31,713 bases of DNA, from positions 1-31,713 of IMG/VR virus record IMGVR_UViG_3300032213_000590; one strand, 5' to 3'. This DNA is from a virus. The notes under the pieces are model-generated. The model worked only from the letters and a program-made list of their open reading frames with translations, made no database searches and was not told where the DNA came from. This document shows, one piece after another, positions 22,686-29,131 of this stretch; position 1 is the first letter of the stretch; each line of letters begins with the position of its first letter. The translations under genes were made by a program, and so were the position numbers.

Positions 22686-23092
22686 TTTTATTAGGTTCGT
22701 GTTCTGCTCATTACCACATTGTAAAAGCAATGAAAAAAGGGTACAGATGTGACGAAACTAGCGACACAATTCAAGTTTCAACGATAGATTCAATTCCTTA
22801 CGTTTTAAGAGACTCAATTTATTGGGAGAAGGTAATTGTTCAGAAAGATACGATAGTGCGTTACAAGGCTTCTTTCGTACCTAAAACGCGATTCCTGACA
22901 CGTATTGAATACAAGTACAAGACGAAATACATCAAAGCAGAAGTTCAGAAGGTAAAATATCAAAATAAATACATTACTAAATACAAGACAAGGTGGTTTC
23001 TAGTTATTTTGGCTTTTATCATTGGATTCCTTACACGCTTATCAATCAGCGAAACCTTCAGAAGCAGGATAAGACTTCTCACTAAACTTTAA
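22640..23092 (+). CDS. probable one-protein spanin (u-spanin)
   Basis: 150 residues. The N-terminus is a lipoprotein signal: basic MVKQIKR, hydrophobic core, lipobox LGSC with C21. The C-terminus has one membrane span (WFLVILAFIIGFLTRL, about 119-134), followed by a basic tail. The middle is charged and Tyr/Lys-rich, likely coiled. An outer-membrane lipid anchor joined to an inner-membrane anchor is the layout of a unimolecular spanin, which fuses the two membranes after endolysin acts. It overlaps the endolysin gene, as spanin genes often do. No second spanin is seen. Function is inferred from topology and position. Confidence 0.75.
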   Translation: MVKQIKRLPIYISTLILLGSCSAHYHIVKAMKKGYRCDETSDTIQVSTIDSIPYVLRDSIYWEKVIVQKDTIVRYKASFVPKTRFLTRIEYKYKTKYIKAEVQKVKYQNKYITKYKTRWFLVILAFIIGFLTRLSISETFRSRIRLLTKL

Positions 23093-23094
23093 TT

Positions 23095-24195
23095 ATGAGT
23101 AGAAACAAAGGTGGTAGACCTATCGTAAGTCAAGGAGTTCCAAGAGTTCGATTGAATCCTGAAGAATATGAGTTGATTAATCAGTTCAGAGCAATCAAAA
23201 GAGAATCAAACGAGCTAGGTTTAAACGATGAAGATGTAAAACACGGATGGTTAAAGTCTAAAAACGCATCATTGTTCTTCAAAAATCCGAACTTTAAACA
23301 AGCTGAGGAGGTAAATTACAAGGAATTACAGGAATCAATATTACAAGACATTCGTGATTTCAAACCTGAATATCCAACTATTTTTAGGAATCCGTCAACA
23401 GAAGGACACTTATTAGTTGTTGATCCTGCAGACATCCATATCGGTAAACTCTGCGAAGCATTTGAAACAGGCGAAGACTACAACAACCAAATCGCAGTTA
23501 AACGCGTGAAAGAAGGAGTTCAAGGAATCTTGGACAAGTCAAAGGGATTTAATATTGATAAGATCCTGTTTATCGGAGGAAACGACATCCTTCACATTGA
23601 TACTCCTAAAAGACAAACTACCGGAGGAACGCCACAAGACACGGATGGAATGTGGTACTCTAATTTTCTAATCGCAAAACAATTATATGTTGATATCTTG
23701 GAAACTTTGCTATCTGTCGCTGATGTGCATTTTACCTTTAATCCATCTAATCACGATTACACACATGGATTCTTCTTGGCAGACGTTATTCAGACGTGGT
23801 TTCGAAACTGTGATAATATTACTTTCGATTGTTCTATTGCTCATAGGAAGGGATTTCTATATGGGAAAAATCTAATCGGAACTACACACGGAGATGGAGC
23901 GAAAAACGAACACTTACCTTTATTGATGGCAACCGAATTTTCTCACGAATGGAGCTTGTCTAAACACAGGTATGTTTATACTCATCACGTTCACCACAAG
24001 AATAGTAAAGACTATATCGGAGTAACAGTTGAATCTTTAAGATCACCATCAGGAACTGACTCTTGGCATCACAGAAATGGATATCAACACGCACCTAAAG
24101 CAGTTGAAGGATTCCTACATCATAAAGAATTTGGACAAGTCTGCAGGATTACACACATATTTAATCTAATATTTTTTGTATCTTTAATGCTATGA
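23095..24195 (+). CDS. calcineurin-like metallophosphoesterase
   Basis: 366 residues. The metal-binding series is complete: D113-I-H115, GGND (161-164), SNHD (218-221), THGDG (264-268) and a His cluster THHVHH (296-301). The N-terminus carries a basic GGRP segment. Phages of this group often carry such an enzyme after the lysis genes, but its target (nucleic acid or nucleotide) is unknown; DNA processing like SbcD is possible. Homolog-like sequence seems to end at ITHIF (residue 356). The last ten residues (NLIFFVSLML) look foreign and lead straight into the homing endonuclease gene at 24192. Confidence 0.8.
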   Translation: MSRNKGGRPIVSQGVPRVRLNPEEYELINQFRAIKRESNELGLNDEDVKHGWLKSKNASLFFKNPNFKQAEEVNYKELQESILQDIRDFKPEYPTIFRNPSTEGHLLVVDPADIHIGKLCEAFETGEDYNNQIAVKRVKEGVQGILDKSKGFNIDKILFIGGNDILHIDTPKRQTTGGTPQDTDGMWYSNFLIAKQLYVDILETLLSVADVHFTFNPSNHDYTHGFFLADVIQTWFRNCDNITFDCSIAHRKGFLYGKNLIGTTHGDGAKNEHLPLLMATEFSHEWSLSKHRYVYTHHVHHKNSKDYIGVTVESLRSPSGTDSWHHRNGYQHAPKAVEGFLHHKEFGQVCRITHIFNLIFFVSLML

Positions 24196-24851
24196 TGGGT
24201 ATATATAAGATAACAAATCCTAACCAACATATTTACATTGGTCAAAGTGTTAATATTGAAAAAAGATTTTATAGATATTCAATCATTTCTTCTAATGTAA
24301 AAACGCAAACTAAATTATATCGTAGTTTATTAAAATATGGTACTGATAATCATAAATTTGAAATATTAGAAATTTGTAATTCTGAAGAATTAAATCAAAA
24401 AGAAAGGTATTACCAAGAATTATTTGATTCAGTTGATAATGGTTTAAATTGTGTTTATACTAAAACAAATGATAAAAGTGGAAGTCCATCACAAGAAACT
24501 TTATATAGAATGTCAATAGCACAAAAGGGCAATAAAAATTGGCTTGGTAAAAATCATATACAAGAATCAAAAGATAAAATTAGTCAAGCTAATAAAGGTA
24601 GAAAACATAGTGATGAGGTAAATGCTTCAAAAGGAAGAAAAGGAAGAGAATCAAACAGAAAAGGTATTTTTAGCGAAAATCATCCAAGAAGCAAACAAAT
24701 TTTACAATACAATAAAGAGGGAGTTTTATTAAATGAATTTCATTGTATTATGGATATAGTAAGAGAATATGGTTATTCTGCAGGAAACATATCAAGTTGT
24801 TGCACGGGTAAATTGAAAACATACAAATCATTTATTTGGAAATTTAAATAA
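24192..24851 (+). CDS. GIY-YIG homing endonuclease
   Basis: 219 residues. The GIY (3-5) and YIG (15-17) motifs with R25 and E71 form the catalytic fold. The following region has NUMOD-type DNA-binding modules (about 124-152, KDKISQANKGRKHSDEVNAS ... KGRKG) and a C-terminal helical module (about 168-219). Free-standing homing endonucleases of this kind cut at a site in related phages lacking the gene and so spread. It is clearly more AT-rich than its neighbours. It overlaps the phosphoesterase stop (ATGATG at 24192) and has probably displaced that gene's original end. An alternative start is the next codon, 24195. Confidence 0.88.
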   Translation: MMGIYKITNPNQHIYIGQSVNIEKRFYRYSIISSNVKTQTKLYRSLLKYGTDNHKFEILEICNSEELNQKERYYQELFDSVDNGLNCVYTKTNDKSGSPSQETLYRMSIAQKGNKNWLGKNHIQESKDKISQANKGRKHSDEVNASKGRKGRESNRKGIFSENHPRSKQILQYNKEGVLLNEFHCIMDIVREYGYSAGNISSCCTGKLKTYKSFIWKFK

Positions 24852-24868
24852 TCTGTCACATTTTTTAA

Positions 24869-24876
24869 TATATTTG
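24869..24876 (+). promoter_or_regulatory. candidate host-type promoter element (TATATTTG)
   Basis: TATATTTG matches the Bacteroidota TAnnTTTG element. No convincing TTG element lies at the usual distance. Transcription from here would run only about 60 bases before meeting the terminator at 24906-24941, so it would make a short RNA and no protein. Confidence 0.35.
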
Positions 24877-24905
24877 CAGCTCATAGTTTTTTGGTTATAT
24901 AGAAG

Positions 24906-24941
24906 AAGGGTTGACAGTTGAAAGCGTTAGCCCTTTTTTTT
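24906..24941 (+). terminator. intrinsic terminator after homing endonuclease
   Basis: AAGGGTTGAC (24906-24915) pairs with GTTAGCCCTT (24926-24935), ten positions with two G-T pairs, loop of 10 bases, then T to 24941. It closes the late transcript (structural, lysis, phosphoesterase, endonuclease). Confidence 0.85.
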
Positions 24942-24946
24942 ATGGG

Positions 24947-24991
24947 TATAACCTGACTTTTGTCAACTTTTTTCAGGCTATAACTTGACAA
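24947..24991. repeat. interlocked direct and inverted repeats
   Basis: TATAACCTGAC (24947-24957) recurs as TATAACTTGAC (24979-24989), period 32. Also TTGTCAA (24960-24966) is the exact inverse of TTGACAA (24985-24991), and TATAACCTGA (24947-24956) is nearly the inverse of TCAGGCTATA (24973-24982). The two inverted pairs interlock (A-B-A'-B'), the order of a pseudoknot in RNA or overlapping operator sites in DNA. Confidence 0.6.
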
Positions 24992-25024
24992 ACATTTGCC
25001 ACTATTTCGATTTATTGGCAATTG

Positions 25025-25210
25025 TATACGTAGCCAAATCATACTTTAGTGTGATTTTACATATTATAATGTCCATAAATGGCAACATAAAGGCTAAATA
25101 CACATTATAATGTTACTTATAAGTTACTTTATGTATACGCATTGATCCGAATTGATACGTAAAATATACGCTATCGGATATAATTAAGTAGATTTCTTCT
25201 ACATTATACG
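25025..25210. repeat. TATACG site cluster with palindromes
   Basis: TATACG occurs at 25025-25030, 25134-25139, 25165-25170 and 25205-25210, with the perfect palindromes ACATTATAATGT (25102-25113) and ACTTATAAGT (25115-25124) between. ATTGATCCG/ATTGATACG (25141, 25151) form a 10-base tandem. These are candidate iterons or operators for a replication or regulatory protein. Confidence 0.45.
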
Positions 25211-25306
25211 TTTTTCCATACATCTCAAATGCCTGTAAAATCAAGCATTTTAAAAATAATTGTAAAAAAAATGAAAAAAAAATGTTCATAATTGAAACCT
25301 TATGTT

Positions 25307-25314
25307 TATATTTG
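25307..25314 (+). promoter_or_regulatory. host-type promoter for early genes (TATATTTG)
   Basis: TATATTTG, matching TAnnTTTG, 35 bases before the ATG at 25349. A start near 25320 would give a leader of about 28 bases ending in AAACGCT-ATG, which recurs at the gene at 25674. The usual upstream TTG is weak here (GTTC at about 25284). Confidence 0.6.
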
Positions 25315-25348
25315 CATATAATTAATTCAGAAACAAAAATTAAACGCT

Positions 25349-25588
25349 ATGAAAACAAGCACAATTTATTACAGAATTACACATTCAGAGGGTGACTTTT
25401 ACCAATCAGAATCTTTAGATGAAATGATGTCATGGATTCCTAAATCTTACAAGAAAACAGATGATGTATCAAAATGTAATCATTTAACTTGGCATTTTGA
25501 AAAATTTGAACAAATTATTGATGAAGATGATAATGATGATGTTAATTTAATTGATGAATGTTACTATATAGGAAGATATAAGAAATGA
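25349..25588 (+). CDS. small acidic hypothetical protein, first early gene
   Basis: 79 residues (MKTSTIYYRITHSEGDFYQSE...), with a strongly acidic stretch (IIDEDDNDDVNLIDE, about 56-70) and a basic tail. It is the first gene after the gene-free region, has its own promoter-like element and is AT-rich. Small acidic early phage proteins are often host-takeover or DNA-mimic factors, but nothing here proves that. Not recognised. Confidence 0.6.
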   Translation: MKTSTIYYRITHSEGDFYQSESLDEMMSWIPKSYKKTDDVSKCNHLTWHFEKFEQIIDEDDNDDVNLIDECYYIGRYKK

Positions 25589-25640
25589 AAAAAAAATAAA
25601 AAAAATTGTTAATAAATTAGATTTAAATATAAAAAGCACA

Positions 25641-25648
25641 TATCTTTG
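25641..25648 (+). promoter_or_regulatory. host-type promoter (TATCTTTG)
   Basis: TATCTTTG matches TAnnTTTG, 26 bases before the ATG at 25674. The AT-rich gap of 85 bases after the preceding gene and the shared AAAACGCT-ATG leader support a second early start here. No clear upstream TTG at the normal distance. Confidence 0.55.
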
Positions 25649-25673
25649 TCAAACAAATCAAAAACAAAACGCT

Positions 25674-25841
25674 ATGAAAAAACAAGAAATGATTCAAATT
25701 ATGATTGCAGAAGAAAAGCAATTATGGAAAGACATGATGGATTGCATTGACAAATTTGGAATGCGTGATCCTTTTACGGATATCGCAGTCGCTAGATGGT
25801 CATCAGTTAATAAACTAGTATGTAAATTAAGAGGACTATGA
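25674..25841 (+). CDS. small hypothetical protein
   Basis: 55 residues (MKKQEMIQIMIAEEKQLWKDMMDCIDKFG...), helical. Its leader (AACGCTATGAAAA) matches that of the gene at 25349 and its stop overlaps the next ATG (ATGA at 25838). Its codon use matches its neighbours. Function unknown. Confidence 0.55.
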   Translation: MKKQEMIQIMIAEEKQLWKDMMDCIDKFGMRDPFTDIAVARWSSVNKLVCKLRGL

Positions 25842-26035
25842 AAACTTTAAACGAAAATCAAAAAGACATTTTAGGCATAGTAATATCATTGTCTTTATTT
25901 TGGCTTGTAATGGGATATTTTACTGCTACGCAACCAAACTATGCGAGTTCACCTAAAGCTCCGCAAATCGAAGCTAAACACGTTCAGTCACCTGTCCTAG
26001 AGAAATACGGAGAATTAATAACTAATAACAAATAA
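25838..26035 (+). CDS. small single-span membrane protein
   Basis: 65 residues. Residues about 11-29 (ILGIVISLSLFWLVMGYFT) form one membrane span, preceded by a charged start (MKTLNENQKD) and followed by a polar Pro/Lys-rich tail. It looks like an early membrane-anchored protein. Function unknown. Confidence 0.55.
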   Translation: MKTLNENQKDILGIVISLSLFWLVMGYFTATQPNYASSPKAPQIEAKHVQSPVLEKYGELITNNK

Positions 26036-26037
26036 CT

Positions 26038-26382
26038 ATGAACAAATTTGAAATTACTGATTACAAGATGTTGACTTACCGAATGGAAATTGAATACGTC
26101 TTTGGCGAATACTATTACACAGTTATGTGTGACTTTGAATGGTCAGATGAATGCACTAGTAATTACATTGACTTTACTATTACTCCAACAAGTGGTACGT
26201 TTTTCCATGAAACTGCAGATGAAACAGGAAACATTGAAATCACGGACGATTATAAGAAATGGCTACAAGACAGAGTTAAAGAATTTAGAAATCAAACGCT
26301 TTGGCTATACAATGAATCACTACAGAAGATGCAAGATTTAGAAACGGAAGAATTTACTAATTGGGCAAACTATGGTATTTAG
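26038..26382 (+). CDS. hypothetical protein
   Basis: 114 residues, rich in Tyr, Glu and Thr (MNKFEITDYKMLTYRMEIEY..., then TPTSGTFFHETADETGNIEI), probably a beta-sheet start and a helical end (YKKWLQDRVKEFRNQTLWLY). It starts 2 bases after the previous stop. A second frame at 26090 is its shadow. Not recognised. Confidence 0.6.
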   Translation: MNKFEITDYKMLTYRMEIEYVFGEYYYTVMCDFEWSDECTSNYIDFTITPTSGTFFHETADETGNIEITDDYKKWLQDRVKEFRNQTLWLYNESLQKMQDLETEEFTNWANYGI

Positions 26383-26500
26383 ACTACAACGGATGATCAA
26401 GTTTTGGAAAACAAAGTCATCACCGGAAACAATAAGAGGATCATTTAACGAAGACCTTTACAAACGAATTTGTCAAATTAAATTTAATCAGACGCTATGA
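26372..26500 (+). CDS. very small basic hypothetical protein
   Basis: 42 residues (MVFRLQRMIKFWKTKSSPETIRGSFNEDLYKRICQIKFNQTL), basic. It overlaps its upstream neighbour by 11 bases and ends in ACGCTATGA, sharing the ATGA with the next gene. Weakly supported as real; neighbours overlap it neatly. Confidence 0.45.
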   Translation: MVFRLQRMIKFWKTKSSPETIRGSFNEDLYKRICQIKFNQTL

Positions 26501-26601
26501 GCTATAAGAGAAAAGAAAACTACGAAAGCTCGATGCTTGGAATAGCATTCAGTTTAGGAATTGCAATAGTATTAGGAATCATTAAATTATTTACGTTATG
26601 A
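26497..26601 (+). CDS. very small single-span membrane protein
   Basis: 34 residues: polar start (MSYKRKENYESS) and a hydrophobic segment (MLGIAFSLGIAIVLGIIKLF, about 13-32). One membrane span. ATGA overlaps at both ends place it in the early operon. Function unknown. Confidence 0.5.
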   Translation: MSYKRKENYESSMLGIAFSLGIAIVLGIIKLFTL

Positions 26602-26750
26602 AATACAAATTAACTTACAAGATAGGACTTGCAGTAGTTCAGGAATGGATCTTTACTTCTAAAAGTTTAGCCTATTGGAAGCGACTTGATTTAATTGAAA
26701 CAGGACGTTTTAACGATGGGCATTTTGAAATCAAAGAATTTAAATTTTAA
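26598..26750 (+). CDS. very small hypothetical protein
   Basis: 50 residues (MKYKLTYKIGLAVVQEWIFTSKSL...), with a short beta-like start and a charged end (GHFEIKEFKF). Overlaps the previous stop (ATGA at 26598), and is 3 bases before the next gene. Not recognised. Confidence 0.5.
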   Translation: MKYKLTYKIGLAVVQEWIFTSKSLAYWKRLDLIETGRFNDGHFEIKEFKF

Positions 26751-26753
26751 AAG

Positions 26754-27164
26754 ATGAAAAACGATTTAATCGAACGAGTAACGTACCTGATTGAAAGAGA
26801 TGAACTCAATAAAAGAAATAGACGTAAGCATAATATCTACAAGAAGTGCTTCCTGATGGCACAACTCAGAAAAGAAGAATTAACCTTTAATGAAATCGGA
26901 TCATACTTTAATCAGCATCACGCTTCAGTTATTCACAATATCCAAACGCATAAAAATCTAATGAAGTACAATAAAGACGAATATTTGGACGTTGTTAGGG
27001 AATACCAAGTCTTTCTAGTTGATTCCAAGTATATCCTGCAACCTAGAAATATCATAGACGATGTAAACAACTGCACAAGTCTTTATAAGTTGTTACGTGT
27101 TAAAAGATGGATTGCAGAAGGACGATATAAAAATTTACAAGACGATGCAACTTTAATTGAATAA
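26754..27164 (+). CDS. DnaA domain IV-like DNA-binding protein
   Basis: 136 residues. Residues about 42-70 (ELTFNEIGSYFNQHHASVIHNIQTHKN, written as landmarks: EIG, HHASVIH) resemble the helix-turn-helix of DnaA domain IV, where a hydrophobic-E-I-G helix is followed by H-A-S-V-I-H. No AAA+ ATPase part is present, so it is not a full DnaA. It lies just before the replication protein and helicase genes and could bind the origin or recruit host DnaA machinery; that role is inferred. The basic N-terminus (NKRNRRKH) fits DNA contact. Confidence 0.6.
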   Translation: MKNDLIERVTYLIERDELNKRNRRKHNIYKKCFLMAQLRKEELTFNEIGSYFNQHHASVIHNIQTHKNLMKYNKDEYLDVVREYQVFLVDSKYILQPRNIIDDVNNCTSLYKLLRVKRWIAEGRYKNLQDDATLIE

Positions 27165-27171
27165 GATTCGT

Positions 27172-27179
27172 TATATTTG
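27172..27179 (+). promoter_or_regulatory. host-type promoter (TATATTTG) before replication gene
   Basis: TATATTTG matches TAnnTTTG. TGCAACT at 27146-27152 stands at the same distance from TTATA as TGCAACA does in the late motif, although the AAG half is not conserved. This promoter may therefore be read by more than one sigma factor. It lies 110 bases before the ATG at 27282. Confidence 0.55.
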
Positions 27180-27185
27180 TAACGC

Positions 27186-27281
27186 GTGAGCAGACGCATA
27201 GAAAACATTATTCAAAACCTCTTTAGTTAGTAGGACTGCTCTCCGAACCCCAAAGGGGTTTTTTTATTTAAGAGCAGTTAA
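27186..27281 (+). promoter_or_regulatory. structured leader RNA / candidate attenuator before replication gene
   Basis: A transcript from the promoter at 27172 would meet a terminator (27246-27265) before the gene. ACTGCTCT (27235-27242) can pair with AGAGCAGT (27271-27278), perfect 8 bases, enclosing the terminator hairpin and masking the bases just before the ATG. Or its CTGCTC can pair with GAGCAG upstream (27188-27193). These are mutually exclusive, the layout of a regulatory switch. It could also act as a short RNA of about 80 bases. A 14-codon GTG frame (27186-27230) is possible as a leader peptide. Confidence 0.5.
27246..27265 (+). terminator. intrinsic terminator inside leader
   Basis: AACCCC (27246-27251), loop AAA, GGGGTT (27255-27260), then T to 27265. 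It lies between a promoter and the gene it should serve, so complete termination would block replication-gene expression from 27172; read-through or control is expected. Confidence 0.85.
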
Positions 27282-27911
27282 ATGGCAACAGAAAAAAATT
27301 CATTTCTTCTTTACTGTGATATTATTCACACGGTTGAGAAACTAAAAGATGTAGATGCAGGAGCATTACTTAAACACATCTTACGTTACGTAAACGACCA
27401 ACAACCTGTAACAGACAATCCAATTGTAGAAATTGCATTTGAACCAATCAGGCAAAGTTTAAAGCGTGATTTACTTAAGTACGAAAATATCCGAACGCGT
27501 AATAGTGAGAACGCAAAGAAGCGATGGAATGCGACCGCATCCGACCGTATACCTAATTTACCTAATCATACCAAAAATGCCGATAGTGATAGTGTAAGTG
27601 ATAGTGTAAGTGTAATATATAATATAGACTATCAAGCGTTGCTTGACTTTGTGAATAAAACTTTTGGTAGAAACTTTAAAGTAATTGGTGATAAGGTACA
27701 ACGTTCATACAAAGCACGACTGAAAGACGGATATAAAAAGGAAGACATCATAAACGCTATTAAGAACTGCAAAGAGAATCCATACCACAAAGAAAATAAC
27801 TACCAATACTGCACACCTGAATTCTTTAGCAGAGCTGAAACTTTAGATAAATACGCAGATAGAACGATAGTTACAGAAAGTGATAGTATATTAGCAATCC
27901 TAAACAAATAA
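27282..27911 (+). CDS. phage replication initiation protein (DUF6291 plus conserved phage C-terminal domain)
   Basis: 209 residues. Residues about 4-80 (NSFLLYCDIIHTVEKLKDVDAG ... EPIRQSLKRDLLKYENIR, landmarks) fit the DUF6291 pattern. A Ser/Asp linker (SDSVSDSVSV, about 102-111) encoded by a small tandem repeat follows. Residues about 118-190 (LLDFVNKTFGRNFKVIGDKV, YKARLKDGYKKEDIINAI, YQYCTPEFFSRAETLDKY) match the conserved phage C-terminus found in DnaD-like replisome organisers. It likely loads the helicase encoded 3 bases downstream. Expression is probably controlled by the leader at 27186. Family match is by pattern; the loader role is inferred. Confidence 0.75.
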   Translation: MATEKNSFLLYCDIIHTVEKLKDVDAGALLKHILRYVNDQQPVTDNPIVEIAFEPIRQSLKRDLLKYENIRTRNSENAKKRWNATASDRIPNLPNHTKNADSDSVSDSVSVIYNIDYQALLDFVNKTFGRNFKVIGDKVQRSYKARLKDGYKKEDIINAIKNCKENPYHKENNYQYCTPEFFSRAETLDKYADRTIVTESDSILAILNK

Positions 27912-27914
27912 GCT

Positions 27915-28844
27915 ATGTTACTTAAACAAGGAGATTCACTACAATACCTACTTGATGTCAAGGATGGTAAAATTAAACAAGGATTAGGATTAGACTGTTT
28001 CCTAGATGAACATTTAAGATTCAAACCTAAGCAACTAAACATCATTTTAGGTCACGATAACGTAGGAAAGACGTATTGGATTAATTGGTACTTTCTTACA
28101 CTAGCACTTAAGCACAATTTAACATTCTGCATTTGGTCAGGAGAGAATCAGAAAGGACAAATCCTGCGTGATATGATTCAGATGTACAGAGGAAAGCCAT
28201 TTAAAGAACTTAGCCATTCACAAATAAGCGGAGATCTTGCATTTTTAGAACAGTCATTTATGTTCATTGATAATGCACAACTTTACAAACCTGCTGACAT
28301 CTTAAAGCTATTTACAGAAAGTGGAGCAGATGTAGGATTGATAGACCCGTTTACAGGACTTGATAGAGAAATGAGCTTTGCAGGAAATTACGAATTTATG
28401 AATCAAGCAAGACAATTTGTAAACCAAACAGGAATGACAATCTACATAAACACGCATCCAAACACGGAGAGTGGACGAAGCAGTAATCTTTACGCAGAAG
28501 GAGAACTAAAAGGACACCTTAAAGCACCATTAAAAGACCATATAGAAGGCGGTAAAGCATTCTTAAACAGGTGCGATGATATGATAGTGATCCACAGACT
28601 AATAAAACACGAAACATTAAAGTACAAAACGTGGGTACAGATAGAGAAAGTTAAGGATATGGAAACTGGAGGTAAACATACAGGAATGGATCAGCCTGTG
28701 ATTTGTGACTTTAACAAAGGAATCGGATTTGAAATAAACGGAATAGATCCTTTAAAACCTTTCAGAATAACAGAACCATTCCAAGCAAAAATTACGATGG
28801 TAGAACAAAAGTTAAACGCATTAAACAATAAACAATGGACATAG
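27915..28844 (+). CDS. DnaB-like replicative helicase (RecA core)
   Basis: 309 residues. Walker A GHDNVGKT is at 46-53 and Walker B VGLIDPF at 140-146, with a THPNTE motif (180-185) after strand TIYIN and a C-terminal regulated loop region (HIEGGKAFLNRCDDMIVIHR). This is the RecA-type motor core of DnaB helicases. The N-terminal helical domain of bacterial DnaB is missing, so it is a compact phage form. It would unwind DNA at the fork with the preceding protein as loader. It overlaps the next gene by 10 bases. Confidence 0.8.
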   Translation: MLLKQGDSLQYLLDVKDGKIKQGLGLDCFLDEHLRFKPKQLNIILGHDNVGKTYWINWYFLTLALKHNLTFCIWSGENQKGQILRDMIQMYRGKPFKELSHSQISGDLAFLEQSFMFIDNAQLYKPADILKLFTESGADVGLIDPFTGLDREMSFAGNYEFMNQARQFVNQTGMTIYINTHPNTESGRSSNLYAEGELKGHLKAPLKDHIEGGKAFLNRCDDMIVIHRLIKHETLKYKTWVQIEKVKDMETGGKHTGMDQPVICDFNKGIGFEINGIDPLKPFRITEPFQAKITMVEQKLNALNNKQWT

Positions 28845-29131
28845 GATTAAAATTACTTTACATAAAAGGACTTATTCAAAAGAACATTTGGAAAGTAAAG
28901 CTAACGAGAGAAGAACTACAGGAGAAACGACCTGAAGCTGCAACTTACATAAATGGAGCAAAACAAACTGAGAACGATTTAAAACAGGTGCAGTTAGCAA
29001 TAATAGAACTAGAAACTGAACTACGCTTACACGGACGAGAAATCAACCGTTGTCTGCATATAAACGGAGAACTAAAGAAAAGAATTGAAGAATTAGAACA
29101 CGAATTAAAATTTAAAGATATTGAGCTATGA
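28835..29131 (+). CDS. small coiled-coil protein
   Basis: 98 residues with a long Leu/Glu/Lys coiled coil (about 45-98, LKQVQLAIIELETELRLHGR ... KKRIEELEHELKFKDIEL). It overlaps the helicase by 10 bases and its stop overlaps the HNH gene (ATGA). It may act with the helicase, but nothing in the sequence says so. Not recognised. Confidence 0.6.
   Translation: MDIGLKLLYIKGLIQKNIWKVKLTREELQEKRPEAATYINGAKQTENDLKQVQLAIIELETELRLHGREINRCLHINGELKKRIEELEHELKFKDIEL

Larger units (their letters stand above)
24852..25348. other. 0.5 kb gene-free region with repeats; candidate replication origin or control region
   Basis: The longest stretch without a gene, lying between the late block and the early/replication block. 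It holds, in order: a promoter-like TATATTTG (24869), a terminator (24906-24941), paired repeats (24947-24991), small inverted repeats at TTGCCA/TGGCAA (24996 and 25016), a palindrome ACATTATAATGT (25102-25113), a palindrome ACTTATAAGT (25115-25124), four TATACG sites, a hairpin GTAGA/TCTAC (25188/25198), and a promoter (25307). The density of symmetric sites in AT-rich DNA suits an origin or multi-operator region; no DnaA box matching TTATCCACA is seen. Confidence 0.5.

Noticed and set aside
24852-25348. tRNA or CRISPR in the gene-free region
   Set aside because: No cloverleaf pairing and no regularly spaced identical repeats with unique spacers.
27186-27230. 14-codon GTG leader peptide
   Set aside because: No independent support; only listed as a possibility in the leader entry.
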